From positions 31,523,958-31,587,957 of the forward strand of contig NC_089722.1 of NCBI RefSeq assembly GCF_035083965.1: DNA of 64,000 nt, given 5' to 3'. The notes under the pieces were generated by a model. The model did no database searches. It was not told the origin of the DNA and saw nothing but the letters and a program-made list of their open reading frames with translations. Made by a program: the position numbers and the translations under genes. Each line of letters starts with the position of its first letter. Within the stretch, counting starts at the first letter, position 1. Source of the stretch: Branchiostoma lanceolatum (lineage: Eukaryota > Chordata > Leptocardii > Amphioxiformes > Branchiostomatidae). Positions 31,529-42,590 of the stretch are shown here, piece by piece.

Positions 31529-33186
31529 CTTGTAATGAAGCCTAAAGTAATCATACCTATTACTTTATAGATTTAGGTTTTGTGGTTAAGTTATGTATTG
31601 TACATATGTAATAGGAATAGATGTGTTGATTTTACCTATATCAAAATTGTGTTTTGACATTCATTGTAGAAAGGAGGTCTATAGATAGTTTTGTTTAAAT
31701 TCTTATTAACATCAGTATATTTACCTGTTAGTATAAATCTATTCTAAATAATATGTGACCACAAGAAGCAATTATGTTTAGTACTTATGTATTTAGTAGT
31801 GTAGACAACAGTATTCTCAGTGTATAGATATCAAAGTAACCTCTTGAAAACTTTGTATGTGTTTGGTAAAGATCTTTCATACGAAATGAGTGTAAGAGCT
31901 ATTCCAAGATTACCGGGTTGTAGTTTCCATAAACCGAATGTGTAGTCCTGAATGCCGTAGGTATTAGCACCATATGTGATTATAATGGCATTCTTGTTGC
32001 AATTGTTTCGAATGCTTTGGTTACATATTTGTCCCCTCTTTTATTTCTGTTACCCCATTTAACATTTTGTCAACATAAAATAAAAGTCGAAGTACAGGGC
32101 TTTTTTTGTGGGGGGGGAGATATACAGTACTAAAATTCCGTCAAAGAGCACCATTTTTAGAACGCTGGTCCCTAGCTATCCAAAATATCGAAGAAAAAAA
32201 GGTTTATGCATAGGATCACTTAGTTAGTTCAATTTTCCGTACTGAAAGTGGAATAATGTGAATCTTGAAAAGTCCTTCCACGTGCAGCACTGTGGTACAC
32301 ACTAATATTGGCTAGAGGTAAGCAAAGCCAATGATTTGGTGTTGATTTACATCGTCTGATAATTCATTTTTATTAATCTATCTTTATCCAAGGACATTTT
32401 ATAATGTCCTTGCTTTATCTAATTCTTGCTTGTGTTAGTAGTGTTATATGTATATATATACATATATATATGAGGTAAAAAAACAATTGTGAAGTAATTA
32501 TGGCAAAGATATCGATTTGTAAAAAGCCATGCAAAATATATGTTGACTTTGACCATTGTTTACAGACGGACTCATAATTTGTTGCAGCAGTGTTTCGAAG
32601 TGAGGTATCCAAACAATCCTGCTCATATCAATGAGAGTGTTCACAATATTTTTGCATGTTGCAACATCTTGCACTATGAAGTAATCAAAAGTTTTGCCTG
32701 ATGATGACTTGCATCCAAACTAACGTTTCACCTGTTGGTATCTTTTTAAATATGATTATTTTGACTAATACTAACGATAAGTCCTTCCAATATCTTCGCA
32801 TAAAGCCCAAGTAGCTTCGTTAAAAACTGACCTGAATCAACACATATTGTGCAATAAATGTAGTAATTTTGTGATTAATTTATGTTGACAAATAGTCAAA
32901 ACATGATTTCATAGAAGGTATCACGACAAAAATTATAAAAGGTTTATCTACGAACTTCTTAAAAAACCAATAGCCTTCCAACAGAATAGCTCTTGACAAA
33001 ACGACGACTTTTCCTGTTATTTATTGTTTTTATACAATGTACAGAAACTCGTATTAATTTAATGTGCGTAACTTTGGAATTCTTTGGCTTTGTGAGCAAA
33101 ACTTTACAAGTTGACAAGTAACAAAATAAAAAGAAAGTGATAACCTAATACAATGTAAAGCTAACCTCAGAAACAAACGCATCAAA
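31529..33186. other. AT-rich non-coding stretch right of the palindrome
   Basis: No gene recognised. It contains CATAAAATAAAAGTC at ~32080, a possible polyadenylation signal that might be the displaced 3' UTR of the zinc-finger gene (speculative). It also contains a TATATA dyad at ~32450 and the imperfect CAAGGACATT dyad at 32389-32412. Confidence 0.35.
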
Positions 33187-34440
33187 TGTACAACAAGAGT
33201 TCTACGACCTCATACCTTCGTCAAATGATTTTGACCTTTATGACTGACGTATTAGGAGTGTTTTTCATCAATCATCAATCATACCAGTTGACCCTCTTCA
33301 CCCAAATAACATAAGTTGTCCAAACCTCCTTGTTATGACTATGAGCTTAACAAAGAAGGTTATACTAACATTTATCATCAATTATGCAAATAAGCTCCCT
33401 CCTTATTAGCATAATTTGATTCCATGGTGTTCACATTCACACAACTTCCTAGTGCCACAAGTATGAAATTGCCGTCATTTACTAGTATGGAATTATAGTA
33501 GTTTCTCATTGATTATGCTAATTAGGCCAACATTTGCATATTTCCTATCTATCAACATTCCTCTCTTCCTTAGTTACAAATGTCACATATTTGAATAGTC
33601 ATATCATGGAACACAGCAGATTTTTAAAATTGCCTCATTAATCATGTGAGTTAGAATTTGATTTGCATAATTATCATCCAATCATACAAAGCATCACGTA
33701 AGCTATCTACATACCAAAAATCATGACCATCCATCAAGACCATCTCGAGTTATAGTTTTTCTCATTAATTATGTCAATGAGGTTCTCATTTGCAAAGCTG
33801 ATATCTATTAATATTTCTCTCTTCCTCAGTTACATATGTCACATGTTTGAGAGTCCTATCTTTTGATGGATGTATAAACTTTCCTCATTAATCATGCAAA
33901 TTAGATACTGATTTGCATAATAAGTATCTAATTATGTACATCAGCACTCAAGCTATGTACTTACAAAAATTTATGACCATCCACCAAGCCCTTCTTGAGT
34001 AATTCCCTTTCAAAGTCTGAAGCAAAACCTGCCCCTGCTATAGCCAACCCATACGTCTGCTTGGAGACTACCTTACCAATGCCAACAGCTGGCTGACAGC
34101 CAATTTGTGTAACTGACGTTTCCTGCCTCCAATATGACCCCTCAGGACCCTTGCCCCTATCCATGACGCCTTAAATTGGAATAACACAGCCAACACTACA
34201 CATACTTCAGCATACAATGTAACACATTTTTACACTTTTCTCGTTAATTATGCAAAACACTTCGCCCAAAATCTAATCATCTTGAGATGTCCCACATACA
34301 CACCGACACACCAACTACGACAACAAACCATCCAGGCGTTCTCGACTTATTCTGTTCACTAACAGACACACAGACAAGCACCATCGAATAACCTTGTCGA
34401 CGAAACCATTTCGTCGACGAAGGTAATTACATAATGGTAA
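33187..34440 (+). mobile_element. Dispersed AT-rich repeat, longest copy
   Basis: Begins ACAAGAGTTCTACGACCTCA and ends near CGTCGACGAAGGTAATTA. The interior repeats variants of CTCATTAATTATGCAAAT and TTGCATAATTATCATC about every 150 bp. The right end has ACACACAGACAAGCACC-type wording like that at 4.25 kb. A fragment occurs inverted at 2215-2480. No convincing frame; a 67-codon minus frame at 34164-33961 is not recognised. Confidence 0.5.
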
Positions 34441-34828
34441 AAGTTCCATAGAGTATGGTGTCTTAGTATGGATGCCATCCATCCTAGCTACTTTACTGGG
34501 GCTAATACTCCCTCACTGACTAGTTAACTATAGGATGGTACCCAACCTTATGGTATCTGATATAAAGACTGTAATTACTGCAGTTAGACTTTAAGGCACA
34601 TGGCGTTAGTTCAGTTCCAGATAAAAAGATGCCCCTTAAGTTATTACCTACAATAAAAAGATGGAAGCGTTTCTGTACAGTTTCTACTATAGTTTGAATG
34701 TCAGTACAAAATCCATCCCATTGTGGAGGCATTCAGCAAAAGACACGAGCTAAATAAAATGTCGTTAAACAGTCCTGACTTGTATTCTGCACAATAAACA
34801 TTGAAAGACATAACAATATAATGTGTTT

Positions 34829-35708
34829 TTATGCCTCCTTAAGATATGGTAAGTATATACGTGCCACGGGGCAATGCGAAGCATATCCTACATAACTCTT
34901 ATCAGGCAGGGTGGCCTTAATATCTCTCCAGGCATCAGCTGACCTGTAATACACATATACGAGACATATTTCTTCATTCTGGTCATCATTACAGACTAAA
35001 TACATGTGCAGCTGGTTTTCCAGTACGAAAAGACTGGGCAGAACCTCAATATCAAGGTTTTCTGGGTTTGACCAGCCTTGCAGTTTCTGCCAGTGGTCTG
35101 ACTCTGTGTCATACACCATGGTTTGACTGAAGTTAAAATCTGTGCAGAAAATCTTTGTTCCCATAGCAACGGCGGTGCAGACTTCAAAATAGAGTTGAGA
35201 TGATAGGCTCCGCTCGCACCAACGGTCCTGTATTGGGTCGTAGAGATGGACCTCCGTGCTTGTGAGGAAACAGAGGTGTGAACCGCAGGATAAGGCTACA
35301 CTGTAAGATATACTGCTGTCAAGTTGCAGCTGTGAACACTCCTGCCACTGGTCCGTGTGCCAGTTGTACTTTCTCATCTGCAGCAATGGTCTGTTATCAT
35401 CTGGATCAAAAGCCATGTAGTACAAAATCTGATCAACTTCAAAAAGGTAGTGTTCCTCAAAGTAATTCTGATCATATTCGGGTCCCTTAGGTATTGGGGA
35501 TATGTCTGCATGTTCCCACACATTCCTTGCATGGTTGTACTTAAACAGGGACAACTGATTCTTCTTCTCTAATTCATTAGTTAGCAGGATGTAAATGCTG
35601 TTATCATTGGTGACTGTCATGGCTGAGAAAGGAGGAAGGTCTTCAGGGTCATAATTGCAGCTGATGTACTTTCCTTTCAGAGGATTCATAAGGAAGAGGT
35701 CATTGGAA
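34829..35708 (-). CDS. KLHL copy 1 exon 5, Kelch propeller
   Basis: A single 880-bp exon encodes the whole propeller from NDLFLMNPLKGKYISCNYD to the stop. Kelch-type blade ends are visible (LFKYNHARNVWEHAD, MRKYNWHTDQWQECS, LYDPIQDRWCERS, VYDTESDHWQKLQGW, VYYRSADAWRDI). It is ~50% similar to the corresponding exons of copies 2 and 3 by eye. Confidence 0.85.
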
Positions 35709-38700
35709 CTGAAGAGGGTAAAAAACATTGTAAGCTGTGAATAAAACTGTAAATTCATACATTTTCTTCAATCACAACATGCAATGTTATCATCTATGAA
35801 ATCTTAATTTTGTAGCCCCTTGAGACATAAGCTCCAGGCTAAGTTGCAAATAGAGTACATTTACATAACTGTGGGAATGTGTGTGCACGGATTGTTTGCG
35901 ACTTACAAAGTCAAATCAGTCAACTCCTGAATCAATCAAATGTTTACTCTAGCGCCTGTATAGAATTCTGACCACACCTTTATATGCAAGCATCAAGCTG
36001 TTTGGTAGTTCTGTTCCGAAATAGCACATCAAGAAACCACGATGGTCAAAAACCGGTCCAAAAATTCCCACTTGTAGGACATGAATATTGATGATTTGAA
36101 AATGCCAATCACGCTTATCACCACTGGCAACTGTCCGTGATTGGTTGACGTCTTTACAGGCGGACCGCAGCAATGTTTACCTTTCTATATCCCCCCTGTT
36201 GCTTTTTTTCCGCGAACCGTCCTATTCATATGCGTACCTTCAGTCAGTCTCAATTGTTCTTACATAACACATTTTAACAATACCAAGTGTGGGCATGATT
36301 ATTTCCAGCATACTTTCGTTCATCTAGTGGTCATAATTCCCATGTACAAGTAATCCTAAGCTGGCGCGTGGCTGACAAAATCGGAGGGTTTGTAGTTTTG
36401 AAGGCCAAGCCGCAAAATAATGATTAAAGATGGCGCCAGCGGGAACAGACTACTCTAATATGGGTCGAAGTTTAGCTGTAAGCATGATTGTTTTCTTTAT
36501 AAAATTGTAGAATATGCCCACGTATTTGCTGTTACAGGATTTTTTTTAATGAATGTATCATAATTTGAAAACATTTGACTTCATAACGAACCAAAACTGA
36601 GGCGTGTGTGTTTCTTTCCAACAAACTGGTTGCCCATCCTAAGAATGAAATATCCCAAGCGGGAGTTTGAATATTTGTAAAAACTGTACCAAGCCACTTT
36701 TCGGCCAGAAACTTTTCACAGACAACGGTCAGCAAGGCAAAATAATTCTAAAGACTTGTCACGGTGGTCAAATTCGTGCTCAGAAACTCCCAGGTCCAGC
36801 CGAATTCGAACGCTGTTCCACGATGTTCGAAATGACGTAATCGAATCCGAATGCGCGTTCGATTCGGGGTCACCTGCGGTCATTGGAAGTTCATACTGTA
36901 AATCTGCGCGGCCGGGCCCCTTTCCCCGCTACAGGAAAAAAAACTACGTTTGTCGCAAATATTACCTGTTTTCTGGAGAGTAAATCTTTGCTGGCACTTT
37001 GTTGTGGACATCTAACATGTAACGAAGCAACTGGCGTCATTTTTTGTGACATTGAATATTAGAAGGATTGTTTACGGCGGTGTTAATTACCCCCTCCCCC
37101 TATCCGTGCGACATAAAATGCGTTCAAACATCGTAAAGGTACGGCTCCAAGAAACATCCACCTTACCTCATTAACGATTCAAAATAACCGTAACGGTTTT
37201 CCCGAGGTTTGTGTTTTTGGGATTTTTGAAAAATGTCCTTGATTTTGAATTATGGGTGATTGAATGCGAAAAATGTCAAAAATGCCATTTTTTTCACAGA
37301 TTTGTCGATATTCACAATACTTAGAATAAAAAATTTAAAAATCCCAAAAACACAAAGTTTTGTTTTGTTCCTGGTCGATGAAAAATATGAAGATAAGAGA
37401 TATTCATTGACATTTAAAGCCAGGCCTTTGCGATGTGTGCCTGAAAAAACGGTCTCCTTAAAACCTGCAAATAATCGTGTTTGGGAGCAAAATATAGAAA
37501 AATTAGCCATTCAGCGCAAATCGACGACATTCAAAGTTTGCAAAATCGCTAATTTCGTTTTATTTTTATAAAATTTTCCCGTCCCTACTATTTTGTTTAT
37601 TTATGAATGTTTTGCCGTTAGCCAAAACGTTGCCCCGGGTAACCCGATACCTTGTCGAACGCACGTAGCAACCGGTAAGAATACCCTAGTGACAGACCAC
37701 CGTGTGTCGAATATCTTGTACAGGGACTGAACACATTGAATTCAAGGCAAGAGAGACCATTCAAAACCCCACGATGTTTACTTGTTTTCGCTGAAAATTT
37801 TTCATCAGAAATAACAAGAGTATTACTTACTTGCTTCCATAGTGACAGTCTCAAGTCAAGTACACATGGAAAAAAATTCTGGGCTCCATCACAAGAAGAG
37901 CACAGATCAGGAAACATAACGTTTAACTAAAAATCAGAAACGAAATTTTGATTTTAGTGTGATGCAAAATGTAATGGTCTTGATGGAACCCAAGCTTATA
38001 ATTTGTCTGTACATGTAGGTTACTAATTAAATTGTTTTTAGCCTTGTCCAGTACCTTCCAAGAATTACTGGTGTACGGGGAAAATATGCTCGCCATCGTG
38101 TTTGAACTGAAATAATTGACCGCTGTTTGAAAATATTCCCGTTCAAAAATGGTCGCCAGCCATTTCTTTTGTTCTTCCTGAGCTTGGCTTGGAATCAAGA
38201 CACCCGTGAAGTAAAATCAAAACGCTAATATGTTCAGACACAGCTTGGAAGGATTTTTCCATCGGTGCTCAATTTGTCGACCTAGCTTTCTTTCAAGTAA
38301 AGATAATCACGAGCTGGCGTTTATACTTTTCCGAAAAGGTTCTTTGTAACAAATTGCCGACGCCTGAACTTAGCTGAAGTTGTTGACAAGGGATACGTCA
38401 TTTTGTCCCAGCATGGGTAAACAAGAAACACAGACACCTTTATTTTCAGAACATACATGTTACCACGCAAAACATTATTTGATATCTGTTCCTTTCATTA
38501 AGATATTCTTCTGTAATGAATAACTTGACATGATATGTTGTTAAATGTAGAGTTCAAACACACAGCCCTCAAGATTCCCACCTACATTACAATAGACTGT
38601 CCCAATAACTCGATATGACGCCGCCGCCATATTGGATGCCCGGCCGCCCAAAAATCCAAACCAAGCAGACCGATTTTTTTCATGATTTCCCGCCAGTTAT

Positions 38701-40268
38701 CAATAGAAAGAAACATCGTCATACCCTCGTCATCGGCAACATTTGGGTCGTTTAGAACGGTCGCAAATCAAGTTTGTCACGGTCGCGATAGGTAAACTGT
38801 GACGACTCGAACAAGACGCTAACATTCTTGTGCTAGCGGGAGAAAATTGGGATCGAAAAAGAAACGGTCATCTTGAGCCAAGGGGTGTCTTGTAGACCCG
38901 GTCGTTAATCAATACTATGTTTGACTGTATGAATAATTTGTGTTCGGGTTAACAGTCTCACAATGATACCTGCAGGCCTTGTAAGAGAACAACGAATGCG
39001 AAATAAAGAAATGCCTAGGAATGTAGGATAGAAACACAAGCTCAGCAAGTATATGATATAATTTCAACATCCGGAATCGTTACCCAAGGAAATGAAATCA
39101 CTCAAAGATACGAGGAAAATAGGGTCGCCCAGAACTTAGGCTTTAACTTTCGGGACCAGAACACAGGGTACACACGCTGAGCGATCGCAGAATTCACAAG
39201 TTGAAAATCGCGCTCAAAGCGCAGGTAACAAAGGCGCAATTTGCATGAAAGCGTGCTCGCAGACAATGGGGCGCTAATAAGGCTCTGTGATCCAGGCCGA
39301 CAGAACTCATTATAACTCAACATCATGTTGTAGTACCGCGTGGAAACTACAACATAAGGGTAAACCTCATATCGTGTCCAATATCTTCAAAAATGCATGG
39401 TAGCTTTTAACAAAAATGACACCGATCGAAAGAACAACATATAGCCGCCATGTTGTCTCATTTGCATGCCATCCATAATCGGCTATCTGGAACTGTGGGA
39501 GAAAACGTACCAGAAAATTGTCAAAATGAGTTAAAAATGCAAAGACATCAAACATAGTCGGTTTAGACCTAATTTAAGGACCTACATTGTATTAATCAAG
39601 GCTTTAACCGATGATTGATATATATTTCTAAGAACATTACCTTGCTTTAAGGTCAAAGTTTATTGACCGGAGGTGACTCTTTAACTTAGCTTAAACGCCC
39701 AGGGACGCGGTAAATTTTCAATTGTCATTTCCTACCTTCTAAACATTTGTAAAGCTGATAAATCGTATTTGCGACTGCTTCTTTTTGTTTTATACTGTAA
39801 CCATCGAATCGGGCATTAAACTTGGATGTTTTTTACATCATATCTATGATCTTTTATGCACTGCCGTGTAGGCTCTGTGACCCAGCGGGTGGGTGGAGTA
39901 CTAAACAATGGGCCCTGAGAACAAACAGCTAGCGTTTAGACCATCGTGAACAGGTATGATACTACAATCGTGCAGAAATCAAAATTTTATCATGAAGCCG
40001 CATTGACATAACTGCATGATCTTTTTTTATTGTAATGATTATTTTATACTGTTTTATCGTACATCGTCACTAATGTATATTGTAATGACTATTGTAGTCT
40101 ATTGATTAAGGCTTATGTATTAAATTAAATTATGTTTTGTAGGTCAAGTTGTTGTATTCGTATGAATTTTGATGGGTCAGCTGTTACCAGAAGAGCTGCC
40201 TTGGTTGACCCAGTGTAATGCCTTTTGGAAGTAATAATAAATACAAATACAAAGAAGTATCTACTGAC
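35709..40268. other. 4.6-kb intron 4 of KLHL copy 1
   Basis: AT-rich, with no recognised gene on either strand. CpG-rich spots with AAGATGGCGCC (36428) and GCCGCCGCCATATTGG (38622) resemble promoter YY1-type motifs but no adjoining coding exon was found. Copy 2 has only a ~560-bp intron at this position. Confidence 0.45.
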
Positions 40269-40484
40269 CCCAGGCGCGAGTTGGACAGCAGGGCCATTTC
40301 CGTGGTCATCCCAAGCCTCGGCTTCAGGTTGGAGTTCCCTTTCTGTACGACATTCCTGATGACCTCAGAATTCCAAGGATCCTCCCTGACCAGGGGGTGT
40401 TCCAAGATGGCTGCTAAGTCGCCTGCAGCTGAGGTCAGCAGGTTGAAGCGGATGTGAGGGAGGATGCTGGGTAGGTGGTGCAGT
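40269..40484 (-). CDS. KLHL copy 1 exon 4, end of BACK
   Basis: Reads [39 protein letters not shown] and LKPRLGMTTEMALLSNSRLG. Acceptor CTACAG, donor GTCAGT. Its last codons differ from copy 2 (ALLFGDR), so the donor has shifted by nine bases while keeping phase 2. Confidence 0.7.
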
Positions 40485-40662
40485 CTGTAGGGTACAGAGT
40501 AGGAGTGTATTTAAATAATTCCCTCGTAACACATGATCATGAGCTTGTAAATAAGATGGAATCCTTCTAAATGCATCAATATGACAATAACAGACAAAAT
40601 CTGAGCCTTAACAATAGCTCTTGGCTACATATCATTTGAACTAAAAGAACACTGACACCCAC

Positions 40663-40802
40663 CTGTCCTCCCTGCTGTGCTGCACCCATCTCACCACAGC
40701 TTCCCATACTGTTGTCTCCTCTTTAACCTCCAGCTCATCGTGGCTGATGATCTCAGTCAGCTGGTTCAAACTCAGGCTGCAGAAATCCTCGCTGGAGGCA
40801 AC
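40663..40802 (-). CDS. KLHL copy 1 exon 3, BACK domain
   Basis: 140 bp, same length as in copy 2. Reads [20 protein letters not shown] and [20 protein letters not shown], the core BACK helices that position Cullin-3. Borders TTTAG/ and /GTGGGT. Confidence 0.8.
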
Positions 40803-41161
40803 CTAAACAGGCACACAGTACATGTTCCAGGATATTGCAGATGTTTCTTAATCTTGTTCTGGTTCTATTACACCGAAGGACCCTTCTCACCTACATGCAT
40901 CCATTGCACACAGAAAAGACAACAAAACCGTAGCTTAATTAAACCTTTTGAACACAATTTTCAAAATATCTTTTTTAAAATACTCATTGTCCTCCTGGAT
41001 CATTTTACTGCACATAACTCAATGCAAACTTCATTTCCTATGCACTTATTAACTTATACAAAATGGCTGTAGTTCATTGATGTCAATTGCATAATGTGCA
41101 ATATAAATACAATTTGAGTTTGCTATTTGGAATAATTGTTTTGCCCATCATGAGGACAAAC

Positions 41162-41428
41162 CTCAGCAAAGTTTCTACATATCCACTGCAGACAGGTTTT
41201 TTGGACATTGTCCAGGGAGAAGACATCAGCAAACTGGTACAGGTCCACACAGGTAGAGCGCTCCACGTTCATGGCCATGTAGCTGATGCAGGTGTCTCTC
41301 ACATACTAGTAGTTCAGTTGGAGGAGGTCGGCTGCCTGGTACAGGGGCTGCACTCTGTCCAGGGACACATGGAGGGTTCCAGAATAGATGTAATTCAGGA
41401 TCTCCCCAAATATGCCTGCATCCAAACC
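41162..41428 (-). pseudogene. KLHL copy 1 exon 2, BTB end, with stop
   Basis: Reads [36 protein letters not shown], then TAG, then VRDTCISYMAMNVERSTCVD and ending LQWICRNFAE. It is 267 bp against 261 bp in copy 2; the extra 6 bp hold the stop. Borders are TACAG/ and /GTTTGT. Confidence 0.75.
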
Positions 41429-41818
41429 CTGTACAAGAACACAATGTAACTATGTTCAAACTTTTACCATATATAAAAGGTATTAATGATTGTGAACAGG
41501 GAAATATATCAATTAGATTTAGTTATGATAAACTTCACATACTATTCTACCAGTTTTATTCTCTCTACTATTAACACATTTCATGTGTCTCTTATAACTG
41601 CAAAATTATCGTTTTACTTTTAGTAAAGAATTTGCTCAATTTTGTGAACCCCTCATCACTGAAAGGATATCGGTAAGGGGGAGGGGGGCCGCATGTAAGG
41701 GACAAACATACAGGAAATCTTTTACAATAGTACTGTGTTCGACATGTTTTATATGGTACGTAGAATCTTCACAAGTGCTGTTTCTCTTTATTGTAACCAC
41801 ACGTCACGCCAAGCCTAC

Positions 41819-42094
41819 CTGTAAAACGACCATCTTCTGCCGACTTTCCGCCATGTCACTTGTAAACATGGCCCTGAAGTAGGGACTGGCCGCGGACAGA
41901 ACAAGCCGATGGCAGGGAAATCGCCGGTCCTCCACTTCAAGGACGACATCCTGCAGTACCCCAGCCTTCTGTAAGTCATCCAGGGTTCCAAGAAACCCGT
42001 GCAGATAGCTCTCGTCTTTGTAGGAACGAGTACGCGCTGCGCTGACGTGGGGTTCGTGTGTTACGCGCCGAAATGAGTCCTTCGAACCCTCCAT
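41819..42094 (-). CDS. KLHL copy 1 exon 1, BTB N-terminal half
   Basis: Encodes [39 protein letters not shown] and [14 protein letters not shown], the first strands and helices of a BTB domain. Donor CAG/GTAGGC. An upstream in-frame ATG at 42214 exists and may be the real start. Confidence 0.8.
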
Positions 42095-42590
42095 ACAATC
42101 AGTCGTAGTACAGTCACGATACGTTGAATCAGGCTGGTTTATGTGTCCCTGTGATCTCAACACGTCTGACAACCTCGTGTAGGTCAGTTGAGAATTCAAA
42201 AAGTATTTGAACACGAAATTTGTTCCTTCAAAGTTGACCTTCTAAGTACTCATTTTGGCGAGGTTTTACGGTCTGCATGGGGGTTTCCAGACGACCGATG
42301 TATATCATGATCCAGTCTACTTCCGGGTCAAAGGAAGCACCCAAAGCCAAACAAACAGAACACCAAGCACATTCAGCCGAGTGATCGCCGATATTGTACC
42401 TTCAGTTTTGAGATCCGTATGTGAATTTTGTATATGTCAACAAAGGTTAACTCATTACCAAAATGAAACCTACTTCAAATCGAGTCATTCTAATCGCGAA
42501 ACTAATGTTAACTAACACTATAAGGAAAGTTTGGCCGAAATAAATATGAAGCGTAGAACTCACTAGAAGCATATATAAACATATAAAAGA
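42095..42590. promoter_or_regulatory. 5' flank of KLHL copy 1
   Basis: Probable 5' UTR and promoter side of copy 1. The part 42060-42190 is repeated in inverted orientation at 50385-50487. No TATA box stands out. Confidence 0.35.

Larger units (their letters stand above)
34829..42094 (-). pseudogene. KLHL copy 1 (BTB-BACK-Kelch), one in-frame stop
   Basis: Five exons, all with AG/GT borders: 42094-41819 (BTB start), 41428-41162 (BTB rest), 40802-40663 (BACK), 40484-40269 (BACK end) and 35708-34829 (Kelch). Phases are 0, 0, 2, 2 and lengths sum to 1779 bp, exactly 593 codons with the stop, a usual KLHL size. Exon 2 contains TAG at 41306-41308 within QLNY*YVRDTC. Copy 2 reads QLDYARDTC there, so a 6-bp in-frame insertion created the stop. 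Otherwise nothing is decayed. The family bridges Cullin-3 (BTB) to substrates (Kelch propeller). The ATG at 42094 (MEGSKDSF) is chosen because the start used by copy 2 is not conserved. Confidence 0.8.

Noticed and set aside
32690-32745. Hammerhead-like CTGATGA with ACGTTTCACC downstream
   Set aside because: The essential GAAAC after helix II is missing and no helix II can be paired, so it is at most a relic of a Penelope-type end.
33961-34164. 67-codon minus-strand frame inside the AT-rich repeat
   Set aside because: No known motif and no splice context; it lies within a dispersed repeat.
36420-36500. Gene start at AAGATGGCGCCAGCGG in the KLHL intron
   Set aside because: Only a short frame follows, with no family similarity; treated as a YY1-like motif.
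38600-38680. GCCGCCGCCATATTGG as the start of a minus-strand gene
   Set aside because: The frame opened by that ATG has no recognisable continuation or exon partner.
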